This document shows, piece by piece, positions 7,235 through 14,655 of a DNA stretch of 21,840 nt. A program made the translations under genes and the position numbers. The notes beneath the pieces are model-generated. The model made no database searches. It was not told where the DNA came from and saw only the letters and a list, made by a program, of their open reading frames with translations. Origin of the DNA: Thiocapsa sp. UBA6158 (GTDB taxonomy: Bacteria; Pseudomonadota; Gammaproteobacteria; Chromatiales; Chromatiaceae); contig NZ_DIUM01000048.1 in the NCBI RefSeq assembly GCF_002423035.1, positions 1-21,840 on the forward strand, in the 5' to 3' direction. Positions within the stretch are counted from its first letter, which is position 1. Each line of letters starts with the position of its first letter.

Positions 7235-9292
7235 ATGAAAACCTTTACATCAAGACTCATCGGTTTAGGTCTGATGCTGTCGCTCGGTGCGAGCGCCTTG
7301 CCAGCCCTTGCCGCTCAATACAAGCTCTCTTGGGAGCCGGTCGAGGACCCGCGGGTGCTCGGCTATCGGGTCTATTATGGCCAAGGCCATCGTGACTACG
7401 ATCAGTGGGTGGACGTCGGCAATGTCACGAGCTACACCTTCCCCGATCTGGATCCGAATCAGGTCTACTCTTTCGCCGTCAAATCGCATGACGGCGTAGG
7501 TCAGGAGTCTCAGCTGTCGACTGAGGTGACCTCGGGATATTTCCGCTTTGTGGTCGGCATGGGACCCGACCCGCTCAATAGCGGACAGCTCGTCGTCCTC
7601 AACCAGAATCAGGATACCGAGCGAGAGGTGTCGGTGACCTGGAGCGCCTACAACCAGCTCAGCGGGGAGGCGCGAGTGGCCACGGGCGACATCGACGGCG
7701 ACGGTCGCGACGAGGTCGTGATCGGTTTTGGTCCGGTCGATCAACCCGGCTTGCCCGAGGGCCGCTTCTTGGTGCTCGATGATGATTTCTCGTTCGTGCG
7801 CTGGGGCCAGGTTGATTGGCCCGATTACAACGTCGCCAATGGCGAGACCCGTCCAGCGCTGGGCGACATCGATGGGGATGGCAAGGATGAGATCGTGATC
7901 GGTCTCGGCGCGGGTGGCAACGGCATGCTCCAGGTCTTCAGATACGCCGACGGTGAACTCGCCTCCATGGGCTGGGCCGAGCTTGGCTGGCCCGACTATG
8001 AACAGGCCAATGGCGAGACCTGGCCGTCACTGGGCGACATCGATGGTGACGGCTTGGCTGATCTGGCGATCGGCGTGGGAAGCGGCGGCGGTGGGACACT
8101 GGTCATCAAGACGGGATTCGACACTTCAAGTCTCGAAACAGGTGGGAATCCATCCTGGCAAAACGAGATCCAGTCGAGCATGCCCTGGGCCGAGTACGCG
8201 GCCCAGATCGGCGAGACCCGTCCGGCACTGGGTGATCTCACTGGCGACGGGACTGCCGAGATCGTCGTGGGTCTGGGCCAATCAGGTGGCGGCTATCTCG
8301 AGATCTTCGATTATCAGGATCCCGGGCTCGTCCATATGGGTACGGCCGGGATCCAATGGCCTGACTACAATGCACAAAACGGTGAAACCCGGCCCGCCTT
8401 GGGCGACATCGATCTCGACGGACGCGATGAGATCATCGTGGGTCTTGGCACGGGCGGTGCCGGCTATGTCGATCTGCTCGATGACGAGAGCTGGCAATAC
8501 GCCAGTCTCGGCATGCTGCAGATCGGCTCGGCGGCCTACCAGGCCGCAGGGGGCGAGTCTTGGCCGGCCTTCAAGCGCGAGCGCCTGGCCGCGGCTCCAC
8601 CCGTCGAGTATCGTCTGACCCTGCTCCAGAGCGGCACGGGTAGCGGGACGGTGGGTGGCGGTGGCCTCTTTCCCGCGGGGACCATCGTAAGCCCGAGCGC
8701 AAGCGCTGGCGCCGACTCGACCTTCTCCGGTTGGACACCGACGAGCTGCGGCTCGCCTTTCGCGCTCAATGCAGACACGACCTGTACCGCGACCTTCACC
8801 CTACTGCCGAGCTATGCCCTGACCGTCTCGCGCAGCGGTAGCGGCAGCGGCTCGGTGATCAGCAGCCCGGCCGGGATCGACTGTGGCAGCGATTGCTCCG
8901 AGTCCTATGTGAGCGGCACCGCCGTCACCTTGACCGCCGCGCCGGCGAGCAGCGCTGTGTTTGGAGGTTGGAGCGGCGCCTGCAGCGGGACAAGCTCCTG
9001 CCTGATCACCATGAGCTCGGCGAAGAGCGTGACCGCCACCTTTAATTCCGTGCCCAGTTACCAGCTGACGGTGAAGACCAGGGGCAGCGGCATGGTGACG
9101 AGCAGCCCGGCCGGTATCGACTGTGGTGGCGATTGCACCGAGTCCTATGCTAAAGGTACTGCGGTGACGCTGACGGCCTCACCCGTTGACGGTTTCAGGT
9201 TTACCGGGTGGAGCGGCGCCTGTAGCGGGACTCAGACCTGTCGGTTGAGCATGAGTAGGAACTTGACCGTGACCGCGACCTTCAGGCGGTGA
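7235..9292 (+). CDS. Secreted fibronectin-III / FG-GAP / InlB-B-like repeat protein
   Basis: A 685-residue exported protein. The signal peptide is 1-27 (KTFTSRLIGLGLMLSLGAS, cleavage after ALAA). A fibronectin type III domain spans about 28-98. Five FG-GAP/VCBS-type repeats lie at about 145-445, each with GE(T/A)RPALGDIDGDG-like sequence and acidic calcium loops at about 152-160, 212-219, 269-276, 334-342 and 391-399; loops four (DLTGDG) and five (DIDLDG) are variants. Three C-terminal repeats at about 458-522, 525-604 and 607-684 resemble bacterial repeat/InlB-B domains (GSGxVxSSPAGIDCG...GWSGACSG). The last two contain paired cysteines likely to form disulfides. There is no LPXTG, PEP-CTERM or autotransporter domain. 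It sits 73 bp after the Wzz-like gene and is probably cotranscribed. A calcium-stabilised matrix or surface protein is the likely role; ligand unknown. Confidence 0.82.
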   Translation: MKTFTSRLIGLGLMLSLGASALPALAAQYKLSWEPVEDPRVLGYRVYYGQGHRDYDQWVDVGNVTSYTFPDLDPNQVYSFAVKSHDGVGQESQLSTEVTSGYFRFVVGMGPDPLNSGQLVVLNQNQDTEREVSVTWSAYNQLSGEARVATGDIDGDGRDEVVIGFGPVDQPGLPEGRFLVLDDDFSFVRWGQVDWPDYNVANGETRPALGDIDGDGKDEIVIGLGAGGNGMLQVFRYADGELASMGWAELGWPDYEQANGETWPSLGDIDGDGLADLAIGVGSGGGGTLVIKTGFDTSSLETGGNPSWQNEIQSSMPWAEYAAQIGETRPALGDLTGDGTAEIVVGLGQSGGGYLEIFDYQDPGLVHMGTAGIQWPDYNAQNGETRPALGDIDLDGRDEIIVGLGTGGAGYVDLLDDESWQYASLGMLQIGSAAYQAAGGESWPAFKRERLAAAPPVEYRLTLLQSGTGSGTVGGGGLFPAGTIVSPSASAGADSTFSGWTPTSCGSPFALNADTTCTATFTLLPSYALTVSRSGSGSGSVISSPAGIDCGSDCSESYVSGTAVTLTAAPASSAVFGGWSGACSGTSSCLITMSSAKSVTATFNSVPSYQLTVKTRGSGMVTSSPAGIDCGGDCTESYAKGTAVTLTASPVDGFRFTGWSGACSGTQTCRLSMSRNLTVTATFRR
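7664..8584 (+). repeat. Five FG-GAP repeat units within the secreted protein gene
   Basis: The encoded units start GEARVATGDIDGDG, GETRPALGDIDGDG, GETWPSLGDIDGDG, GETRPALGDLTGDG and GETRPALGDIDLDG, at residues 144, 203, 260, 326 and 383, about 57-66 residues apart. A degenerate sixth start (GESWPAF) lies at 440. They probably form part of a beta-propeller. Confidence 0.8.
8807..9286 (+). repeat. Two 240-bp tandem repeats at the 3' end of the secreted protein gene
   Basis: Residues 525-604 and 607-684 are the same domain with an 80-residue period. The DNA itself is still similar: AGCAGCCCGGCCGGGATCGA near 8862 against AGCAGCCCGGCCGGTATCGA near 9102. Cysteines C550/C554/C583/C589 in the first copy match C630/C634/C663/C669 in the second. 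The DNA-level similarity points to fairly recent duplication or gene conversion. Confidence 0.75.
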
Positions 9293-9300
9293 GGCGGCAT

Positions 9301-9320
9301 CGGTCAACTCGGGTTGACCG
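9301..9320 (+). terminator. Hairpin after the secreted protein gene
   Basis: CGGTCAAC-TCGG-GTTGACCG is a perfect 8-bp stem with a 4-nt loop, starting 9 bp after the stop codon at 9292. No T-run follows, so it may be a weak or Rho-assisted terminator, or only protect the 3' end. It lies between convergent genes. Confidence 0.45.
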
Positions 9321-9490
9321 GGAGCGCTTCGCACGGTGCGGGAGATGCAGAAGTCGGGTGTTGGGTGTGAGTTGCTCGACGGACTCCGCGAAGATGGCCG
9401 CCAGCGGATAGAGCACCAACCGATGGCCATGACCATAGCCATCACCGGGAGCAAGAAGAAGAGGAGGATGGCAAGCCGAAACGAGGCCGG

Positions 9491-9509
9491 CCGCTTCGGA
9501 AAGAAGCGG
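9491..9509 (-). terminator. Hairpin downstream of the SLC13 permease gene
   Basis: CCGCTTC-GGAAA-GAAGCGG is a perfect 7-bp stem with a 5-nt loop, about 30 bp beyond the stop of the leftward permease gene. No T-tract follows on the minus strand. It probably ends or stabilises that transcript. The rest of 9293-9538 holds no supported gene. Confidence 0.4.
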
Positions 9510-9538
9510 GCCAAGCGGGTTGGTCGCTTCTCGATCGG

Positions 9539-11377
9539 TCAATAGAGCGGCAGCAGCCAAGGCACCAGGAACACGCTCATGATCATCACCAACAACGTTA
9601 GGGGCAAGCCGATGCGAATGAAGTCCGCAAAGGTGTAGTTGCCCGCGGTTGCGACCAGTGTGTTGATGGGCGAGATCGGCGTCATGAAGGCGCTCGATGC
9701 CGCGAGTGCGATGATCATGGCAAAGGGGTAGGGCGATGCGCCTAAGGCTTCGGCGACGGCGAGTGCAACCGGGATCATCAGGACCGCATTGGCCGTGTTC
9801 ACGACGAAGAGGCCCAGCAGCACCGTGATGGCGAACAAGACGCCGAGTACCACATAAGGGCCTGCGCCACCGATCCAGGCCACCAAGGCGTTCGCCGCCA
9901 TGTCGACTCCGCCGGTGCGGTCCAAGGCGAGCGCGAAGGGCATCATGCCCACGATCATGACCAGGCTCCTCAGCTGAATCGCGCGGTACGCCTTGTCCAG
10001 ATCGATGCAGCGAAAAAGGCCCATCAGGAGACAGCCGATCAGCGCGGCTTGGACGTTCGGGACAAGGCCGGTTGCCATCAGGGTCACGACGATGACGAGC
10101 GTCAGAATCGCGTAAGGCGCGCGCTTGGCCGCCGGAAGATATTCGTCGAACTCCTTGGGTAGGTTCAGTACGATGAGGTCGTGCGTGTCGTCCTGCAGGC
10201 GGCGGATCGTCTTCCAGGGTCCGACGAGCAGCAGCGTATCGCCGATCTTGAGGGTCTCCGCGCGCAGACCGTGCGGTGCATGTGCCTCCGGGCCGCGTCG
10301 CATCCCGACCACGGTCAGCTCGGAACGGACCAACAGCTCTGCCTCCGCGATCGTCTTGCCGGCAAAGCGCGATTCGTCGGCGATCATGATCTCCACCATG
10401 CCGATATCCTGCGACCGATCGACGAAATAGCGGCCCGTGCGCGGCAGCAGCTCGACCCCGTAGCGCTCGCAGAACTCGGCCACGTCGATGCGTTTCGCCT
10501 CGAGGTCGACGTCGATCAAGAGAATATCGTGCGCCTGCAGAAGGGTCTGCGGCGTGCGCGGGAGCAATTGGCGCGCACGCCCGAGACCGCGCTCGACGAG
10601 GATGATCCGCACGCCGATCTTTGCAGGCAGATCGAGTTCCTCCAGCTTCTTGCCGAGCAAGGGCGAGCCGGGTCGCACCCGCACGCGATATTCGCGATCG
10701 GCGAGCCGGTAGCGCTCGACCCACTGCATGAGCTTCGGGCGCATCCGGGCCGTCGGCGCCTCGGGCGTCTTCGGGCGCAGCCAGCGCTGCGTGATCAGCA
10801 TGTAGAGGGTCGCCACCAACAGGATCGGCAGCCCGAAGGGCGTGAAGGAGAAGAAGTTGAACCCCTCCTCGCCGGTGCGCACGAGCTCGTAGTTGATCAC
10901 CAGATTGGGCGAGGTGGCGACCAAGGTCATCATGCCGCTGATGAGTGCCGCGTAGGCCATCGGCATCATCAGTTGGCTCGCCGGGATGCGGCGCCGGCTC
11001 GCGATCCGCAGCACCACCGGGATAAAGATCGCGACGACCCCGGTCGAGCTCATGACCGAGCCGAGAAAACCCACCGAGAGCATCAGCAGCACCAAGAGTC
11101 GCCAGGCGCTGTTGCCGCCGCGATTGGCCAGCCAGTCGCCGATGCCGCGAGCGACCCCGGTGCGTGCCAGCGCCTCGCCGATCACGAACATGGCCGCGAT
11201 CAGGACGATGTTGGGATTGCTGAAGCCGGCGAGCGCCTCCTGGACCGAGATGACGCCCGTAAAGGGCAAGGCCACCATCATGATGAGGGCCACGGCATCT
11301 ACCCGCGGCTTGTTGATCGCGAACATCAGGATCGCGGCGCCCAGCATGAGAAGGACAATCAGAAGGTCTTGCGACAT
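9539..11377 (-). CDS. SLC13/DASS-family permease with two central RCK_C (TrkA-C) domains
   Basis: A 612-residue inner-membrane transporter of the divalent anion:sodium symporter superfamily. Membrane segments fill residues 1-200 and about 422-612. The two family half-signatures are visible: the re-entrant stretch GSVMSSTGVVAIFIPVV (106-122) with TSPNLVIN at 155-162, and FVVNTANAVLMIPVALA (524-540) with ISPINTLVATAGNY at 568-581. Between the halves are two soluble RCK_C-like domains at about 225-300 (RVRPGSPLLGKKLEEL) and 315-400, which in related carriers bind regulatory ligands. Likely substrates are sulfate or other inorganic or organic divalent anions, but the sequence does not decide. The ATG has a good Shine-Dalgarno (GGGGAG, about 8 bp). 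It is divergent from the Uma2 gene and apparently monocistronic. Confidence 0.88.
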   Translation of the reverse strand: MSQDLLIVLLMLGAAILMFAINKPRVDAVALIMMVALPFTGVISVQEALAGFSNPNIVLIAAMFVIGEALARTGVARGIGDWLANRGGNSAWRLLVLLMLSVGFLGSVMSSTGVVAIFIPVVLRIASRRRIPASQLMMPMAYAALISGMMTLVATSPNLVINYELVRTGEEGFNFFSFTPFGLPILLVATLYMLITQRWLRPKTPEAPTARMRPKLMQWVERYRLADREYRVRVRPGSPLLGKKLEELDLPAKIGVRIILVERGLGRARQLLPRTPQTLLQAHDILLIDVDLEAKRIDVAEFCERYGVELLPRTGRYFVDRSQDIGMVEIMIADESRFAGKTIAEAELLVRSELTVVGMRRGPEAHAPHGLRAETLKIGDTLLLVGPWKTIRRLQDDTHDLIVLNLPKEFDEYLPAAKRAPYAILTLVIVVTLMATGLVPNVQAALIGCLLMGLFRCIDLDKAYRAIQLRSLVMIVGMMPFALALDRTGGVDMAANALVAWIGGAGPYVVLGVLFAITVLLGLFVVNTANAVLMIPVALAVAEALGASPYPFAMIIALAASSAFMTPISPINTLVATAGNYTFADFIRIGLPLTLLVMIMSVFLVPWLLPLY

Positions 11378-11535
11378 GCCGTTTCTCCCCGTGGCGCTCG
11401 GACCAGGCGTCCCGGGCTCCGACCCGAAAAGGGTTTATTCTATCGGAAACAGCGATGAATCCTGCACGCACTGCCGCGCGAGCGTCGATGGCGATGCGCG
11501 CGCCGTGAACCGCTCGACACCGGAGACCGAAACCC

Positions 11536-12153
11536 ATGCTGTCCATGCAAGCGCGGTATCAGCAATCCGACCCTCAACCGACTTCTGACGACATCATCCA
11601 CTTCTCGGAGGTGAGCTGGGACGACTACGAGCGCCTGCTCGTGATGCGCGGCGATCATTCCGCCCCGCGGATCGCCTACCTGGAAGGAGCGGTCGAGATC
11701 ATGAGCCCGTCGCAAACCCACGAAAGCATCAAGTCCGTCATCGGCCGTTTGGTCGAGACCTATTGTCTGGAGCGCGACATCGTCTTCTCGACCTACGGTT
11801 CATGGACACTCAAGGACAAGGCGCGCAACCGCGGTGCCGAGCCGGACGAGTGCTATGTCTTCGGGACAGAGGCGGCGGAGCGTCCGCATCTCGCCATCGA
11901 GGTCGTCTGGACCCGCGGGCGCATCGACAAGCTCGAAATCTACCGTCAGCTCGGCGTCGCCGAGGTCTGGTACTGGCGCCAGGGTCTCATCCAACCCTAC
12001 TGCCTGCGCGGGGAGCGTTACGAACCCGTGAACGAGAGCCAGGTCCTGCCCGGATTAGACCTGGCCCTCCTGATGCGCTTCATCGACGAGCCGACCACCT
12101 CGCAAGCGATTCGGGGTTATCGCGATGCGCTACGGGGCGATGAAAGGGGCTGA
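11536..12153 (+). CDS. Uma2 family (DUF820) putative PD-(D/E)XK nuclease
   Basis: A 205-residue protein of the Uma2 family, which has a restriction-endonuclease-like fold and is abundant in cyanobacteria and other environmental bacteria. Its cellular function is largely unknown. The core can be read as E-P-D at 102-104 (AEPDECYVF), then HLAIEVVWTRGRIDKLEIYR, giving E122 and K132, followed by LGVAEVWYWR at 139-148. All expected nuclease-core residues are therefore present and the gene looks intact. GGAG lies 10 bp before the ATG at 11536, supporting this start over Met4. It is divergent from the SLC13 permease gene across 158 bp. Confidence 0.85.
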   Translation: MLSMQARYQQSDPQPTSDDIIHFSEVSWDDYERLLVMRGDHSAPRIAYLEGAVEIMSPSQTHESIKSVIGRLVETYCLERDIVFSTYGSWTLKDKARNRGAEPDECYVFGTEAAERPHLAIEVVWTRGRIDKLEIYRQLGVAEVWYWRQGLIQPYCLRGERYEPVNESQVLPGLDLALLMRFIDEPTTSQAIRGYRDALRGDERG

Positions 12154-12201
12154 TGGCAGTTCGGGGCTCAGGACAACAGCGGATCGATCCAATCCCCGCG
12201 C

Positions 12202-12378
12202 TTATCCTTGACCATCACGAATCGGCAGCGCCCCTCCGAAAGCCCGGCCCAAAGGCCACCGATCAGACGGTGCCAGTGCGTCTCGAACGTCCGAGCGAAA
12301 TTTTCGCACAAGCCCAGGCACTTGCCGCTCGTAGTAGCGAACGCCGTCTTCCAACTCAGCCTTCGCCTCGGAGTGCAC
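12202..12378 (-). pseudogene. Remnant of a ParE/RelE-superfamily toxin gene
   Basis: From a possible GTG at 12378 the minus strand reads VHSEAKAELEDGVRYYERQ followed by VPGLVRKFRSDVRDAL. This is the helical N-terminal half of ParE-type toxins (typically HPEAxxEfxeAvxyYexxxPGLgxrFxxeVexal). After DAL the frame gives APSDRWPLGRAFGGALPIRDGQG and stops, keeping RWP but losing the normal spacing and the C-terminal beta-strands (usually RRFPYxVIY). At 58 codons it is well under the usual 90-100. No antitoxin gene is recognisable upstream. A decayed orphan toxin is the best reading; chance similarity is possible. Confidence 0.5.
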
Positions 12379-12500
12379 GATCTGCCGATTCGGCTGAGCC
12401 CGTGTAGCCGCTGCCGGTCTCGACAAACCAGACCAGATCGGCGAGCTGGGCGAAGGCGACGTCGGTGAGCAAGGCAAAAAATAATCGATTTGGTATTATC

Positions 12501-12587
12501 TTAAACCGCGCCTGATCCAGCGGTTGTCAAGTCTGCCGGGGCCGATCCTATTCAAAAACATCGCATACCGCGCCGGGCGCGGTTTAA
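12501..12587. repeat. 87-bp element with 12-bp perfect inverted ends
   Basis: TTAAACCGCGCC at 12501-12512 and GGCGCGGTTTAA at 12576-12587 are exact inverted repeats. They enclose 63 bp in a conspicuously AT-rich interval (TAATCGATTTGGTATTATC just before). The right arm overlaps the stop codon of the outer-membrane barrel gene and forms part of its terminator hairpin. It may be a small dispersed palindromic element; no coding content. Confidence 0.5.
12567..12583 (-). terminator. Hairpin terminator of the outer-membrane barrel gene
   Basis: Reading leftward just past the stop codon, ACCGCGC-CCG-GCGCGGT forms a 7-bp GC-rich stem with a 3-nt loop. It is followed within about 8 nt by TTTTT (12552-12556 on the opposite strand). 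This fits an intrinsic terminator placed slightly ahead of its U-tract. Confidence 0.5.
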
Positions 12588-13486
12588 AAGCGTCCGATCA
12601 AAGACACCCCCAGCATTCCTGCCGGATCCTGATCCTCTTCGTACAGCCGTCGACCCTTCTCGTCCTCCACACTTAGCGTCGTCCCGGTCGACGCACCAGC
12701 GTAGAGCTTGAAGCTCAGGTTCTCGCTCAAGTCGCGCCCGAGCTGGACGAAAACGGGGATGAATCGGTGCTCGCCGACGCCGCCCGTGAAGGGTCCGTCG
12801 GAGTCGAGTCGAAAGCGATAGGAGCGGTAGGCCGCGCCCACGCCCGCGGTCCAGCCCGAATCGAGCGCGTAGGACAGCTCCAACCCCGCCGGACCGGCCG
12901 GGCCGGCCGGGAAGGGGTTGGTGAGGCGCAAGCGATCGTTGATCCGCCAGTCGATGATCAGGAAGGGAAAGGCGCTCGTCTCCTCGATCTTATCGAAGAC
13001 GCCGACGCCCAAACCGAGGGTCAGGTCGGGCCGCACGGCGCGCGATACCGAGGCCGTGGCGCCGTATTCGAGCGTCTCCGAGAAGTTGGCGCCGGATTCC
13101 CCCGAGGACTCGATCGTCGGGTTTAGCCCCAAGCGCCAGCCGCTCTCGGTCGTAAAGCCGTAGGGTACGGAGATACCCGCTCGGTAGAGCCTGTCCCAAG
13201 GCTGCTCGCCGCCGAACCCGAGTGGTTTGTCGAAGTGCCAATCCTCGTAGTCCAAGCGCAGCCGCACGCCCAGCGACGACTGCCCGTCGAGCGCCCAATT
13301 CGTTCCGAGCGACATGAGCACCGCGGCATAGGCGGCATCCCCGCCGGAATCCAAATCGCTGGCGAATTGAACGACCGGGGCGACGGAAAAGCTGACACCC
13401 GGCGGCGCTTGCGCCATGGAAACCGCGGCAACCCCGGTCGACAGCAGGGCGGCACAGGCGACACGGACGAGGCAAGGCGCTGGCAT
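12584..13486 (-). CDS. Outer-membrane beta-barrel protein (DUF6268-like)
   Basis: A 300-residue exported protein. The frame is open back to 13627, but Met at 13486 is chosen because AGGGAG lies about 9 bp upstream and a proper signal peptide follows directly (LVRVACAALLSTGVAAVSM, cleavage after AQA near 26). The mature part is alternating amphipathic strands typical of an 8- to 12-stranded barrel (for example LGVRLRLDYEDWHF, WRLGLNPTIESSG, LTLGLGVGVFDK, WTAGVGAAYRSYRFRLD). It ends in a terminal Phe (GVSLIGRF), the expected BAM recognition signal. The overall pattern resembles the DUF6268 family of unknown function. It is divergent from the broken pldA gene and alone on its transcript. Confidence 0.7.
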   Translation of the reverse strand: MPAPCLVRVACAALLSTGVAAVSMAQAPPGVSFSVAPVVQFASDLDSGGDAAYAAVLMSLGTNWALDGQSSLGVRLRLDYEDWHFDKPLGFGGEQPWDRLYRAGISVPYGFTTESGWRLGLNPTIESSGESGANFSETLEYGATASVSRAVRPDLTLGLGVGVFDKIEETSAFPFLIIDWRINDRLRLTNPFPAGPAGPAGLELSYALDSGWTAGVGAAYRSYRFRLDSDGPFTGGVGEHRFIPVFVQLGRDLSENLSFKLYAGASTGTTLSVEDEKGRRLYEEDQDPAGMLGVSLIGRF

Positions 13487-13686
13487 CGGAGACACTCCCT
13501 TGGATAATCGATGGACGGGTGGCCGAAAAGTCGTGACGATAGCATCCCGAGATCGAGCCGGACCAGCATTGGAGTCCGGTCGGGTTCCGGTTTTTCTGCG
13601 AGGCCGACTTCTGCCGATTCGAGACATGATTGCGGATCGGCCGCTGAGCGCATCATGCCCGAAATAAATCAGAAGGGGACCGAATC

Positions 13687-14618
13687 ATGCTGTTTCAGCA
13701 GCTCAAGTGGCTCGGCGCAACGGCGCTGATGGCGGCTATGCTGACGCAGGTCGTTCCGGCCCGCGCCGATACCCCATCGCCGAGCATTGCCGAATGCGCG
13801 GCGATCCAGACCGATCAGGCGCGGCTCGCCTGTGACGACCGCGCCAGCGGGCGTCTTCCCGTCGTCGCGCAGACCTCCGGCGGAACGATCCCGGAGCGGA
13901 CGGCCATGTCGGCACCTGCAGCACCCCTGACGGTTGCCGACACGCCGAGCGCGCTCGAGAGCCGAACCCCCGCCTAGACCTTGCTGATCGACAAGGCGTG
14001 GGCCTTCGATCCGGGATCGAGCGCTTACGACATCAGCTTCTATAATCCCAACTATTTGCTGGTCGGCAATGACACAAGGCGCATCAACAACCGGCCTTTC
14101 TCGCCGCTCTTCGATGCACTCGAAGCCGACGAGCATGAACTGGACAACAACGAGGCGCGTTTTCAGCTCAGCTTCAAGTTCCGGGTGTGGACCACGGATG
14201 AGCGGCGCCGGTGGGTGTGGGTCGCCTACTCGCAGATGAGTCAATGGCAGGTCTACAAGGACAAGAGCTCGCGTCCATTTCGCGAGACCAACTTCATGCC
14301 GGAGTTGAGGGTCAGCTTCGGGCCGGACATCAGCTTCGGCGGCTTTGATTGGCGTGTGCTCAACCTCGGGTACAGCCATCAATCCAACGGTCGATCCGAC
14401 CCCATCTCGCGCGGTTGGGGCCGCATCATTGCCTCGATCGGTATCGAAAGGTGTAATTTCGCGCTGGTCTTGCGGCCCGGGTCCGCATCGACGAAGGCGA
14501 GTCCGACGACGACAACCCCGATATCACGGACTATTACGGCTACGGCGACAGCCTGATCGATGACAACTGGAAGCAGAATACGATCGGGATCGGCATGGCC
14601 CTGAACGATATCCTCTGA
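13687..14618 (+). pseudogene. pldA: Outer-membrane phospholipase A (PldA/OMPLA), inactivated
   Basis: The frame starts with a signal peptide (LGATALMAAMLTQVVPARA) after a good ribosome binding site (AAGGGG). It then encodes OMPLA landmarks: PNYLL, EARFQLSFKFRVW, SQWQVYKDKSSRPFRETNF, GYSHQSNGRSDPISR, DDNPDIT, GYGDSLIDDN and a terminal MALNDIL. The gene is broken several ways. An in-frame TAG at 13975-13977 cuts it after 96 codons. A one-base loss near 14477-14481 (CGGCCCGGGTCCGC where CGGCCCTGGGTCCGC is expected) shifts the frame after LRP. About 50 residues are missing between DDNPDITDYYGY and GDSLIDDN relative to E. coli OMPLA. The catalytic His and Ser (HQS) remain, but the Asn of the SRSWNR motif reads Gly (SRGWGR). 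It lies 37 bp before the RND adaptor gene. Confidence 0.88.
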
Positions 14619-14655
14619 CCGGATTGTCGTTCAACATTCAACCGGAGATGTTCTT

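Noticed and set aside
9179..9514. Minus-strand frame with one strongly hydrophobic segment just downstream of the permease gene
   Set aside because: It starts at a TTG inside a hairpin, has no clear ribosome binding site, and its second half overlaps the secreted protein gene in antisense with a Pro/Ser-rich sequence. A small membrane peptide is possible but unsupported.
10181..11458. 425-codon open plus-strand frame antisense to the permease
   Set aside because: Translation is almost purely charged residues (Arg, His, Asp, Glu, Gln), the usual shadow of a GC-rich membrane protein gene on the opposite strand.
9282..11546. 754-codon open minus-strand frame covering the SLC13 permease gene
   Set aside because: It is another frame of the permease gene, rich in Arg, Ala, Gly and His, with no family resemblance. 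The permease frame has clear transporter motifs and a good ribosome binding site.
13487..13627. Upstream extension of the outer-membrane barrel gene to 13627
   Set aside because: The extra 47 residues are Arg/Pro-rich and would bury the signal peptide. The internal ATG at 13486 has a good ribosome binding site.
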